Assembly: GCA_027578815.1 (NCBI GenBank)
Contig: JANBTH010000313.1
Location: 1 to 21,146 of the forward strand
Source of the DNA: Coemansia sp. RSA 1804
Lineage: Eukaryota; Kickxellomycota; Kickxellomycetes; Kickxellales; Kickxellaceae
Direction: 5' to 3'
Length of the DNA: 21,146 bases
Shown here: in pieces, positions 1 through 8,263 of the stretch
How positions within the stretch are numbered: the stretch's first letter is position 1
Layout of the letters: every line of letters begins with the position of its first letter
The notes under the pieces: generated by a model
The model's input: only the letters and a program-made list of their open reading frames with translations
The model's database searches: none
What the model was told of the DNA's origin: nothing
Position numbers and translations under genes: made by a program

Positions 1-550
1 AGGGTGGGATTGAACAAGAGCAATAATGTGAACAAGACAAAATTGAGAATTTTACAGAATGAAATAATATAATAATGCGAAGGGAGGAAAAAAATAAAGC
101 TTGGAGATGAGCTTGTTCGAGATAAGCTCTGCGATTAGCGGTCTTTTTTTTACACTTGAAATAAATGGCTTGAAGCCCCGGCTGATTTGATCTCCCTGAT
201 TGCGTGTGGTGAATGAATGAGGTAAGGCGGCATGTTGTTTTGTTTTTTTTTTGCTCTGACTGATTGTTTGTTTACTATTGTCTTTTTGGGCTCTATGCCA
301 ACGACATGCTTTTTTTTTCTTTTCAGAGTATTTAAATTCTCAATAACCATTGGTGTATGCTAATTTCGCACACTTCTTGAAGGGTTATTTTGTTGATATT
401 ATTGTCTCTCTCTTTATTCTTTCTTCTCCTTGTCATAACACTAGGCGTTAAGACAGAACACGGACACCAGGAACGAGCACAGCGTGAGAAAGAGAAATAG
501 CGCAAGAGGGAGAGGGGGTTTATTTTCTTTCTTCTTCTTCAACTTCAAAT
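1..550. other. 5' non-coding region with promoter of first gene
   Basis: There is no credible gene here. The stretch is rich in T and C tracts, including a long pyrimidine run at about 391-435 and another just before the ATG at 551, which is common in fungal promoters and leaders. A lysine-rich frame on the minus strand (150-350) is only the reverse of T runs. A candidate intron on the plus strand (GTAAGG at 222, polypyrimidine tract and CAG ending at 326) could lie in a 5' leader. No TATA box was recognised. Confidence 0.5.
222..326 (+). other. candidate 5'-leader intron
   Basis: On the plus strand GAG|GTAAGG at 222 resembles a 5' splice donor. The sequence ending at 326 (about nine T residues, C, TTTT, CAG) is a textbook polypyrimidine acceptor. 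The enclosed 105 nt has fungal intron size. A branch point is not clear: CTGAC at 256-260 is rather far from the acceptor. If real, it would be spliced from the leader of the gene at 551. Only transcript data could confirm this. Confidence 0.25.
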
Positions 551-2482
551 ATGGTGGATAACAAGACAGAAGACAGCGGCGGGAACAGGCGGTTCTCGCT
601 CTTCTCCGCGCTCAACGGTCTATTCGAGCGCGCACGGTCGTCGGCGGAAAAGGAGTCGCAGCGCCTGTTTACCTCGCCAGCGACACCCAACAGGTCGCGT
701 ACAGGCAGTACGCAGGGGCCCGTGCCCGGCGACCCTGCGTACGGGAGCCCGTACAAGCGGCCCAAGCGCATCGGCAGCAACGGCACGCGGCCACTGTTGG
801 CCGACTCCCTGGCTCGCACAAAGGCACGGCCACGCCCCGCCCGCTCAGCCACGACCGCTTCCACAGCTCCACCGGCTGCTCCACTGGCTGCAGCTGTTGT
901 TGCTGCTGACACTGCTGCTGCTCCTGCTGCTCTTGGGATGCAGGACGAGGATGGTGTCAAATCTGTTGCTGCAAAGAAAACAGTCGTCCTGTCGCGTCCG
1001 TCGGTGACTTTATCGCTGCCGCAGCGGCCGGGCTCTGTTATTTCGGAACGCACAAAACTGGCAGCAACCGTTGACCTGATGTCGATAGTGGCGCGTAGCG
1101 AGCACAGCGTGGCCGACGACGACGACGACGTCGCCGCAAGCGAATATGGCGGGGATGCAGACTCGATAGCCGCAGTGCTGGAAGAACCCAGTGCGATGAG
1201 CACGCCGGGAAGCCATCTGAAGCGCAAGCACAGCGTTGCGGCACACCAGCAACCGGCAGACCCGTCCTCGCCGATATCGGCCGCGCCGTCAACCGCAGCA
1301 ACACACAGTACTCGCGGAGAGAGGGCGGTCCACGAAACCAGGTTCTCGAAACGGCCGCGCTCGGTCGAAAGCACCAATACGGCGGCCAGCTCGGCGATGG
1401 CGCTCGATGCGATGGTGCTACATACGTCGGCGCTGGCCAGTGGGTCCACGCAGAGCACGGCCACTGCTCATTCGATGGCGCCGCAACGAGCAGAGGACGC
1501 ATCCGGAGAGAAGCAGAATAATGAACAGCAGCAGAAGCATGTGTCTGAAACGGTGCAGCGCTGGAAAAACAGCAGCCGCAAGGCGGTGGGGTTTGATGAT
1601 GACGCCTATGAAAACGACGACGTCGTCATCACCAGCAACAGCAACAACAACAACAACAACAACAACAACAGAAGCAGCAAGGACGAAGGCGACCGGCCGC
1701 CCACGACGGTTGTTGAGCGCACCAGACTAGAGAAGGTAGAGCGCGAGCTGCGGCAGCTGAAGAGGATCATAGCGTCGCTGGTTCCAGGCGAGCTGAACGA
1801 CGACGATCTCCGGTCGGTGTACGGCGAGCTGGACGGCGGCAGACAGTCGTCGGAGGATGTTCTGTCGCGGCTGATGCGGATCCGCGCAGGCGCCGCATTC
1901 CCAACAGCAGCGGCATCCCGTCGCGGCGATGCTGCGGACCTGCTGGGATACTCGTCGCTGATGGCCTCCAAGCCGCCCGCATCGCTATCGCCACCAGACG
2001 CGCTGCGTCCGACAATCGCCTCCTCCAGCTCTGCTAATACTGCGTCCAGGAGCGCCGTCCCTGCGCCGCCGCCGCTGCCTCCGCTTGCGAGGGACTCCAG
2101 GGCGCCGGCCAGCAGTGCGGCTGCCGCCGCCAGAGCCCAGCTGTCACTGCCCCCGGCGCCCAGCTTTGGCGGCAGCTCGGTGCGCAAACGAGCGCCCGGC
2201 GGCAGTCCCGACATGCCTCACAATGCAGCCGGGTCGACGGTGTCCCGACAGCACGAGTCGCCCGCGCAGCGGCTCCGGGCTGATCTGCTGCGTCCTGTAG
2301 CCGCAGCAAAGCCAAACAACCCTCCGCCGCCACACAAGGACCCGAATGTCATGTCGCAGATGCTGCAGGAGATGAAGACGCATAAGCTGCGCTCTGTCAA
2401 AAAGCCAAAGGACATGGCGGCGGCCATGCCCAAACGCCAACGCCTGGGAGAAGGAGGAGGCGATAGCCACCACCAGAGCTGA
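551..2482 (+). CDS. Unknown, mostly disordered, NLS-rich protein (643 aa)
   Basis: Function not recognised. The ATG follows a T/C-rich leader and the frame is open for 643 residues with no intron needed. Residues about 14-41 (RRFSLFSALNGLFERAR...) could form an amphipathic helix. The centre is low complexity: Ala/Ser/Pro-rich stretches, an Asp run near 189, a poly-Asn run near 363-371 encoded by CAA/AAC repeats, and Pro-rich stretches. Residues 387-412 have heptad spacing (VERTRLEKVERELRQLKRI) and look like a short coiled coil. A compact basic motif lies at 601-619 (MSQMLQEMKTHKLRSVKKP), just after a PPPPHKDP stretch. Basic clusters KRPKR, KRKH, KRPR and PKRQR suggest nuclear import. The two ends look more constrained than the middle. 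A nuclear-pore or chromatin scaffold, or an actin/WH2-like protein, are only guesses. The 3' end converges on the next gene. Confidence 0.75.
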   Translation: MVDNKTEDSGGNRRFSLFSALNGLFERARSSAEKESQRLFTSPATPNRSRTGSTQGPVPGDPAYGSPYKRPKRIGSNGTRPLLADSLARTKARPRPARSATTASTAPPAAPLAAAVVAADTAAAPAALGMQDEDGVKSVAAKKTVVLSRPSVTLSLPQRPGSVISERTKLAATVDLMSIVARSEHSVADDDDDVAASEYGGDADSIAAVLEEPSAMSTPGSHLKRKHSVAAHQQPADPSSPISAAPSTAATHSTRGERAVHETRFSKRPRSVESTNTAASSAMALDAMVLHTSALASGSTQSTATAHSMAPQRAEDASGEKQNNEQQQKHVSETVQRWKNSSRKAVGFDDDAYENDDVVITSNSNNNNNNNNNRSSKDEGDRPPTTVVERTRLEKVERELRQLKRIIASLVPGELNDDDLRSVYGELDGGRQSSEDVLSRLMRIRAGAAFPTAAASRRGDAADLLGYSSLMASKPPASLSPPDALRPTIASSSSANTASRSAVPAPPPLPPLARDSRAPASSAAAAARAQLSLPPAPSFGGSSVRKRAPGGSPDMPHNAAGSTVSRQHESPAQRLRADLLRPVAAAKPNNPPPPHKDPNVMSQMLQEMKTHKLRSVKKPKDMAAAMPKRQRLGEGGGDSHHQS

Positions 2483-2555
2483 CTGACATTTGCTTGCACG
2501 GTACTTTGATTCCATTTCCCCCTGGACTCCTGCACTTATCTATATGTATTATAAT

Positions 2556-2576
2556 ACCACCACCACCACCACCACC
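2556..2576. repeat. (ACC)7 microsatellite
   Basis: Seven perfect ACC units in the 204-nt spacer between the convergent genes ending at 2482 (+) and 2687 (-). It is immediately followed by a short hairpin. Confidence 0.9.
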
Positions 2577-2577
2577 G

Positions 2578-2595
2578 CAATACCCTGCGGTATTG
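2578..2595. other. Perfect 7-bp inverted repeat in convergent 3' spacer
   Basis: CAATACC and GGTATTG are exact reverse complements separated by the 4-nt loop CTGC. It lies between two convergent gene ends, so it would be present in both 3' untranslated regions. A role in 3'-end formation is inference only; a hairpin this short can occur by chance. Confidence 0.4.
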
Positions 2596-2686
2596 ATTGT
2601 GAATCTGATTACTTGCTTCATAAGAGGGAAAACACAAAACGACACAGGCTCGCCCTTTTCGCACAAGCCAAAGCGTGGGGACTCTT

Positions 2687-3601
2687 CTACACGGCGCGCG
2701 GGTACTGCGCGCAGATGGACGGCGGAGGAGCGGAGCCCTTGTAGGCAGCGCAGATGTCGCGGATAAAGTCCTCGGGGCGGTACCCGCCCGGACACTCGCG
2801 CCACCCGCCGTCCTCAACACACCGCTTCTTCCCAGCAACAAACACGGTAGCGCTCGTCTCGACGCCGGCAAACACCGCGTTCTCCACCGACTGCCTGAAC
2901 AGCGCGCGGCCCTCGCCCTGGTTGGTGCAGGCAAGGAACGCGGCGGTATCGAGCCCCGCGGCGCTCGCGCACCTGAGGGCCAGATCCCGGCCCCTGCCGA
3001 TGTCCTCCACGCGGCTGTTGACGCATCCGAGGAACCGCCAGAACGACGGCAGGTCGAGGCGGTGCCGCAGCGCGCACAGCTCGTCGATGTTCCCCAGGCA
3101 CTCGTACTCCCCGTGCTTGCACACCGCCCCCGTGGTGGCGTTCGGGTCCAGCCGGGCAATGAAGCTCAGCTGCACCTCCATGATCGAATGCACCGCGTCA
3201 ACCACCCGCGAAAACGTCTGCTCCATCTTCACTGCATCCGGGCACCGCGACATCACGAAGAACTCGACCTGCACCTTCTTCTCGTCCGCGATGCTGCTGC
3301 TGCTGCTGGTGGCCTCGCGCCCCTCCTCCTGCTCGTTCGCCCCACCCGCCTGGTACCCAGCTGCTGCGGGTGTATCCAGGTCCTTGTGGTTTGCCATGTG
3401 CCGGCCCCCAATCGCTGCCAAAACCGCCAGGGCCGCAAGCACCACTATTGCTCCGACCACCACCATCCAGCCTCTTCTCCTTCTTCCTCCAGCACGCGGG
3501 CTTCTTGGACAGCCCCCCGTCTTCTCCACGTCACCGCCATCGACCTTTATTCCGTGCAACAAGTACCTGGACTCGTTCATGCTCGTGTGTGTGTCGGCCA
3601 T
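2687..3601 (-). CDS. GILT-like thiol reductase, type II membrane-anchored
   Basis: This 304-residue protein belongs to the gamma-interferon-inducible lysosomal thiol reductase (GILT) family, whose members reduce disulfides in acidic or secretory compartments. The family signature C-x-H-G-x2-E-C-x2-N-x4-C is present at 161-176 (CKHGEYECLGNIDELC). The thioredoxin-like active site is SRCPDA at 118-123, so the second cysteine of CxxC is replaced by Ala123. In place of a cleavable signal there is an Arg-rich stretch (40-43) and one membrane helix at about 45-65, predicting a cytosolic N-terminus and a lumenal catalytic domain. A Ser-rich, acidic linker (about 88-109) joins the two. Further cysteines at 193, 211, 225, 261, 270, 284 and 297 could form disulfides, and N154-A-T is a possible glycosylation site. 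The gene is convergent with its left neighbour. The family call is firm; reductase activity is less certain because of the CxxA motif. Confidence 0.88.
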   Translation of the reverse strand: MADTHTSMNESRYLLHGIKVDGGDVEKTGGCPRSPRAGGRRRRGWMVVVGAIVVLAALAVLAAIGGRHMANHKDLDTPAAAGYQAGGANEQEEGREATSSSSSIADEKKVQVEFFVMSRCPDAVKMEQTFSRVVDAVHSIMEVQLSFIARLDPNATTGAVCKHGEYECLGNIDELCALRHRLDLPSFWRFLGCVNSRVEDIGRGRDLALRCASAAGLDTAAFLACTNQGEGRALFRQSVENAVFAGVETSATVFVAGKKRCVEDGGWRECPGGYRPEDFIRDICAAYKGSAPPPSICAQYPRAV

Positions 3602-3630
3602 CTCTCAAGGAACCACCCGTTGGATTGCAA

Positions 3631-3640
3631 AATATATAAA
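3631..3640 (-). promoter_or_regulatory. TATA-like element upstream of the GILT-like gene
   Basis: The plus strand reads aatatataaa; on the minus strand this gives TTTATATATT about 30 nt before the ATG at 3601. If used, the 5' leader would be very short. Support is position and composition only. Confidence 0.3.
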
Positions 3641-3832
3641 GCACCGTCTAATACAAGAGACAGTGTAGTGAGATAGGATAAGCTCAATAATTCACAAGGA
3701 TAATAAAATATAATCGTAAAAATGTGGAAAAAAAGGGGGATGAAAGACTGCTTTTTGTTTTTCTTCCTTCGTTCTATCTATTTAGCCATCAAATCTTCCA
3801 CCTCCACACGGGACCCCCGCCACCTTGCTTCT

Positions 3833-3861
3833 TTTCCTTTCCTTTCCTTTCCTTTCCTTTC
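3833..3861. repeat. (TTTCC)5 pentanucleotide repeat
   Basis: Five perfect TTTCC units (3833-3857) plus a partial sixth form a polypyrimidine/polypurine tract between the GILT-like gene and the CBM48 gene. Confidence 0.9.
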
Positions 3862-4240
3862 TCAATTCGCTGCAAGCCTTCTCTGTTTACAAACACAAGT
3901 GTCCTGCGCCTCGTTCTACGTGCTGTTGTGGAATTTTACTCTCCGCCAAACGCAATCATGCGCCTTCCCTTTAATGTAGCACTTGTGCAATCAGGCGCTC
4001 TGGTGTCGTCATCGCTCGGCTAAAGCGCGCCTGGCCAATCTCTGCTCCACACACCGCAGATAAAAATGCGAGTTACTCATCACATAAAGCGATTGCAATG
4101 CTGGTTACTGAGCCGAACAAAGATCTCAACTGAAAATGAAATAGAAAAGAAAGAAACTAATAGGAAAAAGGTACAGACAGATTGATGGGGAAAAGAAAAA
4201 TAAAGGCAAGCAAAAAGAAAATAGGAGATCATTCAATTGC

Positions 4241-7200
4241 TCAGACAAACAGACGCTTGATGAACCCAAACAGTCCGCGATGCTTCTTCTTGTGCTCGCT
4301 GCTCTCCGCGGTGGTGCTGGGTCTTGACGCCTTTGTCTCCGGTGTCGTTGAGCCTTCCTCGTTGGCAGGAGCAGCAGCAGCAGCAGGAGCAGCGGCTGCC
4401 GCGTCCTTTGAATCGGTTTCTGGCGCAGAGGTTCCGGCAGCTGCTTCTGGGGCTGCTGTGTTTTCGGCTGATGCCGCTGGTGCCACATCAACGCCCTCGT
4501 CTTCCTTCTTCTCTGCCGGTTCTTCTGCCTTTTCAGCCGCAGGAGCTGCAGTCTCCTCAACGGCAGCAGCAGGAGCAGCAACCTCAGCAGCAGCAGGAAC
4601 TGCAGAGACCTCTTCAGCAGCAATAGCAGCAGGAACCTCAGCTTCTACAGGAGCAGCAATAACAGCAGCGCTTTCCACCGGCTTCTCTTCAGCGGGAGCA
4701 GGAGTCTCTCCGACAACAACAAAAGCGTCTTCGGCAGAGGGTTTCTCCTCAGCGGCAACAGGCTCTTGATCTGCGGCAGGCGCTGTCTCAGCGGGTGTCT
4801 CCTCTGCAACAGGCGCCGTCTCTGGCTGTTTCTCCTCCACGGCCGGCGTCTCCACCACAGCAGGAGTATCCTCAACAGCGGCAGGAACCTCTTCGACAAC
4901 GGGCGACTCCTCAACAACTGCAGGTGCCTCTTCGACAACAGCCGTCGTCTCTGGCTGCTTCTCCTCTACGACAGCTGGCTTTTCGTCGGAAACAGCAGGA
5001 GTCTCTACAGCTGCAGGAGTATCCTCAACAACCACAGGAGTATCCTCAACAACCACGGGTGTATCTTCAACGACAGGCGCTTTTTCGACAACGGGTGCCG
5101 TCTCTGACTTCTTTTCCTCTACGACAGCTGGTGTTTGGTCGGCAACTGGCGACTCTTCAGTAGCAGGTGTCTCTTCAACAACGGCTGGAGTATCCTCAAC
5201 AACGGCTGCTGTTTGGTCGACAGCAGGAGTATCTTCGACAACAGGAGGCTCTTGCTCGTTAGTAGCCGTAGTCTCGGTCTGCTTCTCCTCTGCATCTGAC
5301 GCCTTTTGAACGACAGGAGCCTCTTCAATTGCTGCAGTCTCCTCTGCGGCCAACGGTGTTGTATCGACCGACTTCTCCTCTGCAACAGGCGTATCGACAG
5401 CCTCTGGCTCATCAGAAACAGCAGCCTCGTCAGCGACAGGAGCTGCTGGCTCAACTGACTTCTGCTCCTCTACAGGCGTCGCTTCAACGGCAGAGTTTTC
5501 TGCAGCAACAGCCACCGGCTCCTCGACAACCGCAGTTTCTTCAGCTGCAGGGGTTTCCTCGGCAACAGGCGCTGCTGGTTCAACCGATTTCTCCTCTGCA
5601 ACAGGCGTCGCTTCAACAGCCACTGGCTCCGCAGCGGCGGGGATTTCCTCAGCAACAGGAGCGGCTTCTACCTCGGCTGGCTTCTCTTCCGCAACAGGCG
5701 TCGCTTCAACCGCAGGTTTATCTTCCGCAATAGCAGCCGGCTCCTCAACAGAAGCTGGCTCCACAGTTACAGATGATGCTGCCCCAATTGGCTTCTGCTC
5801 CTCTGTAGGAAGCTCCTCGGCAACAGTCTTTTCTTCCTCGGCAACAGCCGCAGGTGCTTCGGCCGGCTTTGCTTCTTCAACAGCAGCAGGCGCATCCTCA
5901 GCAACAGGTAGCGGCTGTTCTTCAGCCGCAGGCTTGGACTCTTCGGTGGTCTGTTCCTCGACGGCAGGCGGCAGTGGCTCAGTAGCCACATCTTTTACCT
6001 CCTCCTCCTTCTCCTCGGCTGCAACAGGAGCGGCTTCTACCTCGACTGGCTTTTCCTCTGCAACAACATCGACAGCGACGGGCTCGGCGTTGGAAGGAAC
6101 AGCAGGAACTTCCTCCGCAACAGCAGGTTCGGTAGCTTCGGTAGTAGGGACAACGTCTTTGTCAGCAGAAGTAGTCTCGGATGCAGGCTGCTCCTCAGTA
6201 ACTACGGCAGCGGAGCTATCTTCAGCCACCGGCACCGCCGGGGTTTCGGCGGCTGGCTCTTCAACAGCACTCGGCTTCTCGTCATTGGCAGGCGAGGAGC
6301 TCTCGGGCTCGGCAACAGCCTCCTCTGTTTGCTCAGTGGCAGCAACAGCAACAGCAACAGCAGCAGCTTCAGCAACCTCAGGTTTGGCGTCAGAAGAAGG
6401 GGCGTCGGTTCCGTCGGTCGTGGTCTGTTCCACCGCATCGGCTTGCGTAGCATCCACATCCTTGGCACTCACATCCTTGTCAGCATCAGTTTCAGCAGAG
6501 GGTTTATCGCCATCGCTGCTGTCCTCGCTGCTGCGTGGCTCTTCGGGGGCTTGAGAAGCCTCGTGCGCGTGATCAGGGCCAGGAGCCACGCTCGCATCTT
6601 CATCTTGAGCACCATCAGCAGCCGGCTCTGCACCAACCGCTGGGCTCTGAGCAGGAGCTGCTTCAGTACCAGTTGCATCAGCGGTGGGCTCCTCTTTTCC
6701 TTGCGGTGTGTCTGTCGGGGCGCTGTCAGGGACAGCCTTCTGGTCAGCGTCCTTGCCAGCAGACTGGGAATCTGCCTCTTGAGCGCCCTGAGAGCTGTCA
6801 TGGCTGCCAGACGGTACCTCCTCGGGAGCACTGGTGGTTTCCTCAGTCTGCTGGGCAGAAACCTCAGCAGCAGCACTGGCATCGGCAGTCGCAGTATTAT
6901 CCGCAGCACCAGCATCCGTGCTGCTCGTTGGAGCTGCGTCGTCACCAGCCGCAGCAGCAGCTGGCTGCGAAGCATCCGCGACAGATTCGACTTTTGAGAT
7001 AGCATCAGTAGCAGCGGTAGAAGAGACGGCGGCGGCTGTTTTGAGAACGTTATTCACCAGTCCTGCATCGTCGGTCGTTGTGTCAGCCTTGGGATCGAGT
7101 TCCCACTCACCATCAACCTTGAACTTGTACAGATACTCCGACCCCGATTTCAGCGTGTCCAAGGTCACCGAGTATTTGTATTTCGCCGACTCCTCATCGT

Positions 7201-7348
7201 CGCCAGACGAGGTTGGTGCCTTGGCCATGGCGATGGGTGTCCAGTGGCTAGTCTCATCCGATCCAAAGGTGCCAAGAAGCTCGACGGTCGAGGCTTCGGC
7301 TTTGGTCGTAAGCTCAAATGTATGGCTAACGGTATCAGCCGAACTCAT
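4241..7348 (-). CDS. AMPK/CBM48-type glycogen-binding domain protein with giant Glu/Ala/Pro/Val repeat (Crp1/Mdg1-like N-terminus)
   Basis: The frame encodes 1035 residues. Residues about 8-104 match the AMPK-beta glycogen-binding (CBM48/E-set) fold: a VELLGTF strand, W36, the core YLYKFKVDGEWELDP at 73-86 and a closing GLVNNV near 96-101. Yeast Crp1 and Mdg1 carry the same kind of domain at their N-terminus. Residues about 105-1015 are low complexity, almost only Glu, Ala, Pro, Val, Thr and Ser, with recurring units such as VAEEKP, VVEDTPA and VEEKQPET. The protein ends in a basic amphipathic tail (HKKKHRGLFGFIKRLFV, 1019-1035) very unlike the acidic repeat, which could bind membranes or an acidic partner. 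The bulk is presumably disordered and highly acidic. Carbohydrate binding is inferred from the fold; a Crp1-like DNA role cannot be judged. Several long reverse-strand frames here are by-products of the repeat's codon use. Confidence 0.85.
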   Translation of the reverse strand: MSSADTVSHTFELTTKAEASTVELLGTFGSDETSHWTPIAMAKAPTSSGDDEESAKYKYSVTLDTLKSGSEYLYKFKVDGEWELDPKADTTTDDAGLVNNVLKTAAAVSSTAATDAISKVESVADASQPAAAAAGDDAAPTSSTDAGAADNTATADASAAAEVSAQQTEETTSAPEEVPSGSHDSSQGAQEADSQSAGKDADQKAVPDSAPTDTPQGKEEPTADATGTEAAPAQSPAVGAEPAADGAQDEDASVAPGPDHAHEASQAPEEPRSSEDSSDGDKPSAETDADKDVSAKDVDATQADAVEQTTTDGTDAPSSDAKPEVAEAAAVAVAVAATEQTEEAVAEPESSSPANDEKPSAVEEPAAETPAVPVAEDSSAAVVTEEQPASETTSADKDVVPTTEATEPAVAEEVPAVPSNAEPVAVDVVAEEKPVEVEAAPVAAEEKEEEVKDVATEPLPPAVEEQTTEESKPAAEEQPLPVAEDAPAAVEEAKPAEAPAAVAEEEKTVAEELPTEEQKPIGAASSVTVEPASVEEPAAIAEDKPAVEATPVAEEKPAEVEAAPVAEEIPAAAEPVAVEATPVAEEKSVEPAAPVAEETPAAEETAVVEEPVAVAAENSAVEATPVEEQKSVEPAAPVADEAAVSDEPEAVDTPVAEEKSVDTTPLAAEETAAIEEAPVVQKASDAEEKQTETTATNEQEPPVVEDTPAVDQTAAVVEDTPAVVEETPATEESPVADQTPAVVEEKKSETAPVVEKAPVVEDTPVVVEDTPVVVEDTPAAVETPAVSDEKPAVVEEKQPETTAVVEEAPAVVEESPVVEEVPAAVEDTPAVVETPAVEEKQPETAPVAEETPAETAPAADQEPVAAEEKPSAEDAFVVVGETPAPAEEKPVESAAVIAAPVEAEVPAAIAAEEVSAVPAAAEVAAPAAAVEETAAPAAEKAEEPAEKKEDEGVDVAPAASAENTAAPEAAAGTSAPETDSKDAAAAAPAAAAAPANEEGSTTPETKASRPSTTAESSEHKKKHRGLFGFIKRLFV
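5015..5077 (-). repeat. 21-bp tandem repeat in the acidic repeat region
   Basis: On the plus strand the 21-mer AGGAGTATCCTCAACAACCAC occurs twice head to tail without mismatch (5015-5035 and 5036-5056). It is followed by a diverged third copy (5057-5077). Read on the coding strand, each copy encodes a seven-residue VVxDTPx-type unit. This indicates recent duplication inside the gene. Confidence 0.85.
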
Positions 7349-8263
7349 TGGGGAGGGAGGGGAGGGATGAAAAAGTCAGAGATCTTTGATGAAAGGTGGG
7401 TTTTTTTAGAGTTTGCAAGACTAAACGCTAAAAAAAAAAAGAGAAATAACCAGAGGAAGCAAGCGTGGGTAAGGTCAGATAAAAAATATTACTATTATAT
7501 TTAGTTATCGTAAGAAAAATATGTGACAAGATACAAAAGATTAGAATACGCCTAATGAACAATAGAAATGTAAAAGAGGGGGGTATTTGCTTCAACCAAA
7601 TAAGAAAGTAAATGTTGAGCACTATAGAGCAAAAAAAGGGGAGAAGAAAATTAAGAACGAGAGAGAAAAGAAGAAAGCCAATGCGAAAAACAATTGAATG
7701 AATTTTTTATGTGCCTTGGGTTCCTTGTTTTCATTTTTTTCCTCAACGGCGCACTGATGAAAAACACCTAAAGCATGAGAAAAGAAAGAGGATTTTCTCA
7801 TGTTGCGGCATGTTATTTATTTTTTGCTGCAAGTCCTTTTTTCACGATGGAGTTTTGTGCCATGCGCATTTGGGATGATGCAGCAATTTTCTGTTTGTTT
7901 GTTTGTTTGCGCCGTTTCGATTCGATTTGGTTTGTTTTGTTTTGGTATCAGCGAAATCTCATCATATCGTTTAGGATGCTGTGGCTCTTGTTGAGGAAAG
8001 CCCCTCAAGGCTTTGTAACCTTCAACGCCGGCCTCATGTGTCCTTGACGATGCACACATAAAGCGCAATAGTTTGCAGATAGTCAAGCGTACTTGCACTA
8101 TCTCTCTCTCCGAAGAACCCGACAACATCTGGCCGTATTCAAAAGCAAGAGATTGTCGTTTGTCGCTTTAGTTTTTTTCCTCATCCACAACAATTCCAGT
8201 GCTTTCATTTCCTTTTTGTCGATACTCGAAAACAAAAAGCCCACAAAACACAACACAAGCAGA

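Larger units (their letters stand above)
3602..4240. other. Intergenic region, GILT-like promoter and 3' region of CBM48 gene
   Basis: No gene was recognised in these 639 nt. It contains upstream sequence of the GILT-like gene, a pentanucleotide repeat at 3833-3861, and the likely 3' untranslated region of the gene ending at 4241. Short plus-strand frames from 3722 and 3724 are built largely from the pyrimidine repeat and show no protein-like features. Confidence 0.5.

Noticed and set aside
520..1464. 314-codon minus-strand frame opposite the first gene
   Set aside because: Its low-complexity Ser/Ala content mirrors the GC-rich plus-strand gene, and it has no recognisable domain.
2675..3676. 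Two ~300-codon plus-strand frames opposite the GILT-like gene
   Set aside because: The minus frame holds the complete GILT signature and membrane anchor; the opposite frames have no family features.
5934..6554. 206-codon Ser/Ala/Thr-rich frame on the plus strand inside the CBM48 gene (and similar ones at 4182-4769 and 6834-7370)
   Set aside because: They are the reverse reading of Glu/Ala/Pro/Val codons, which rarely give stops in the opposite strand; composition is pure low complexity and the minus frame carries the real domain.
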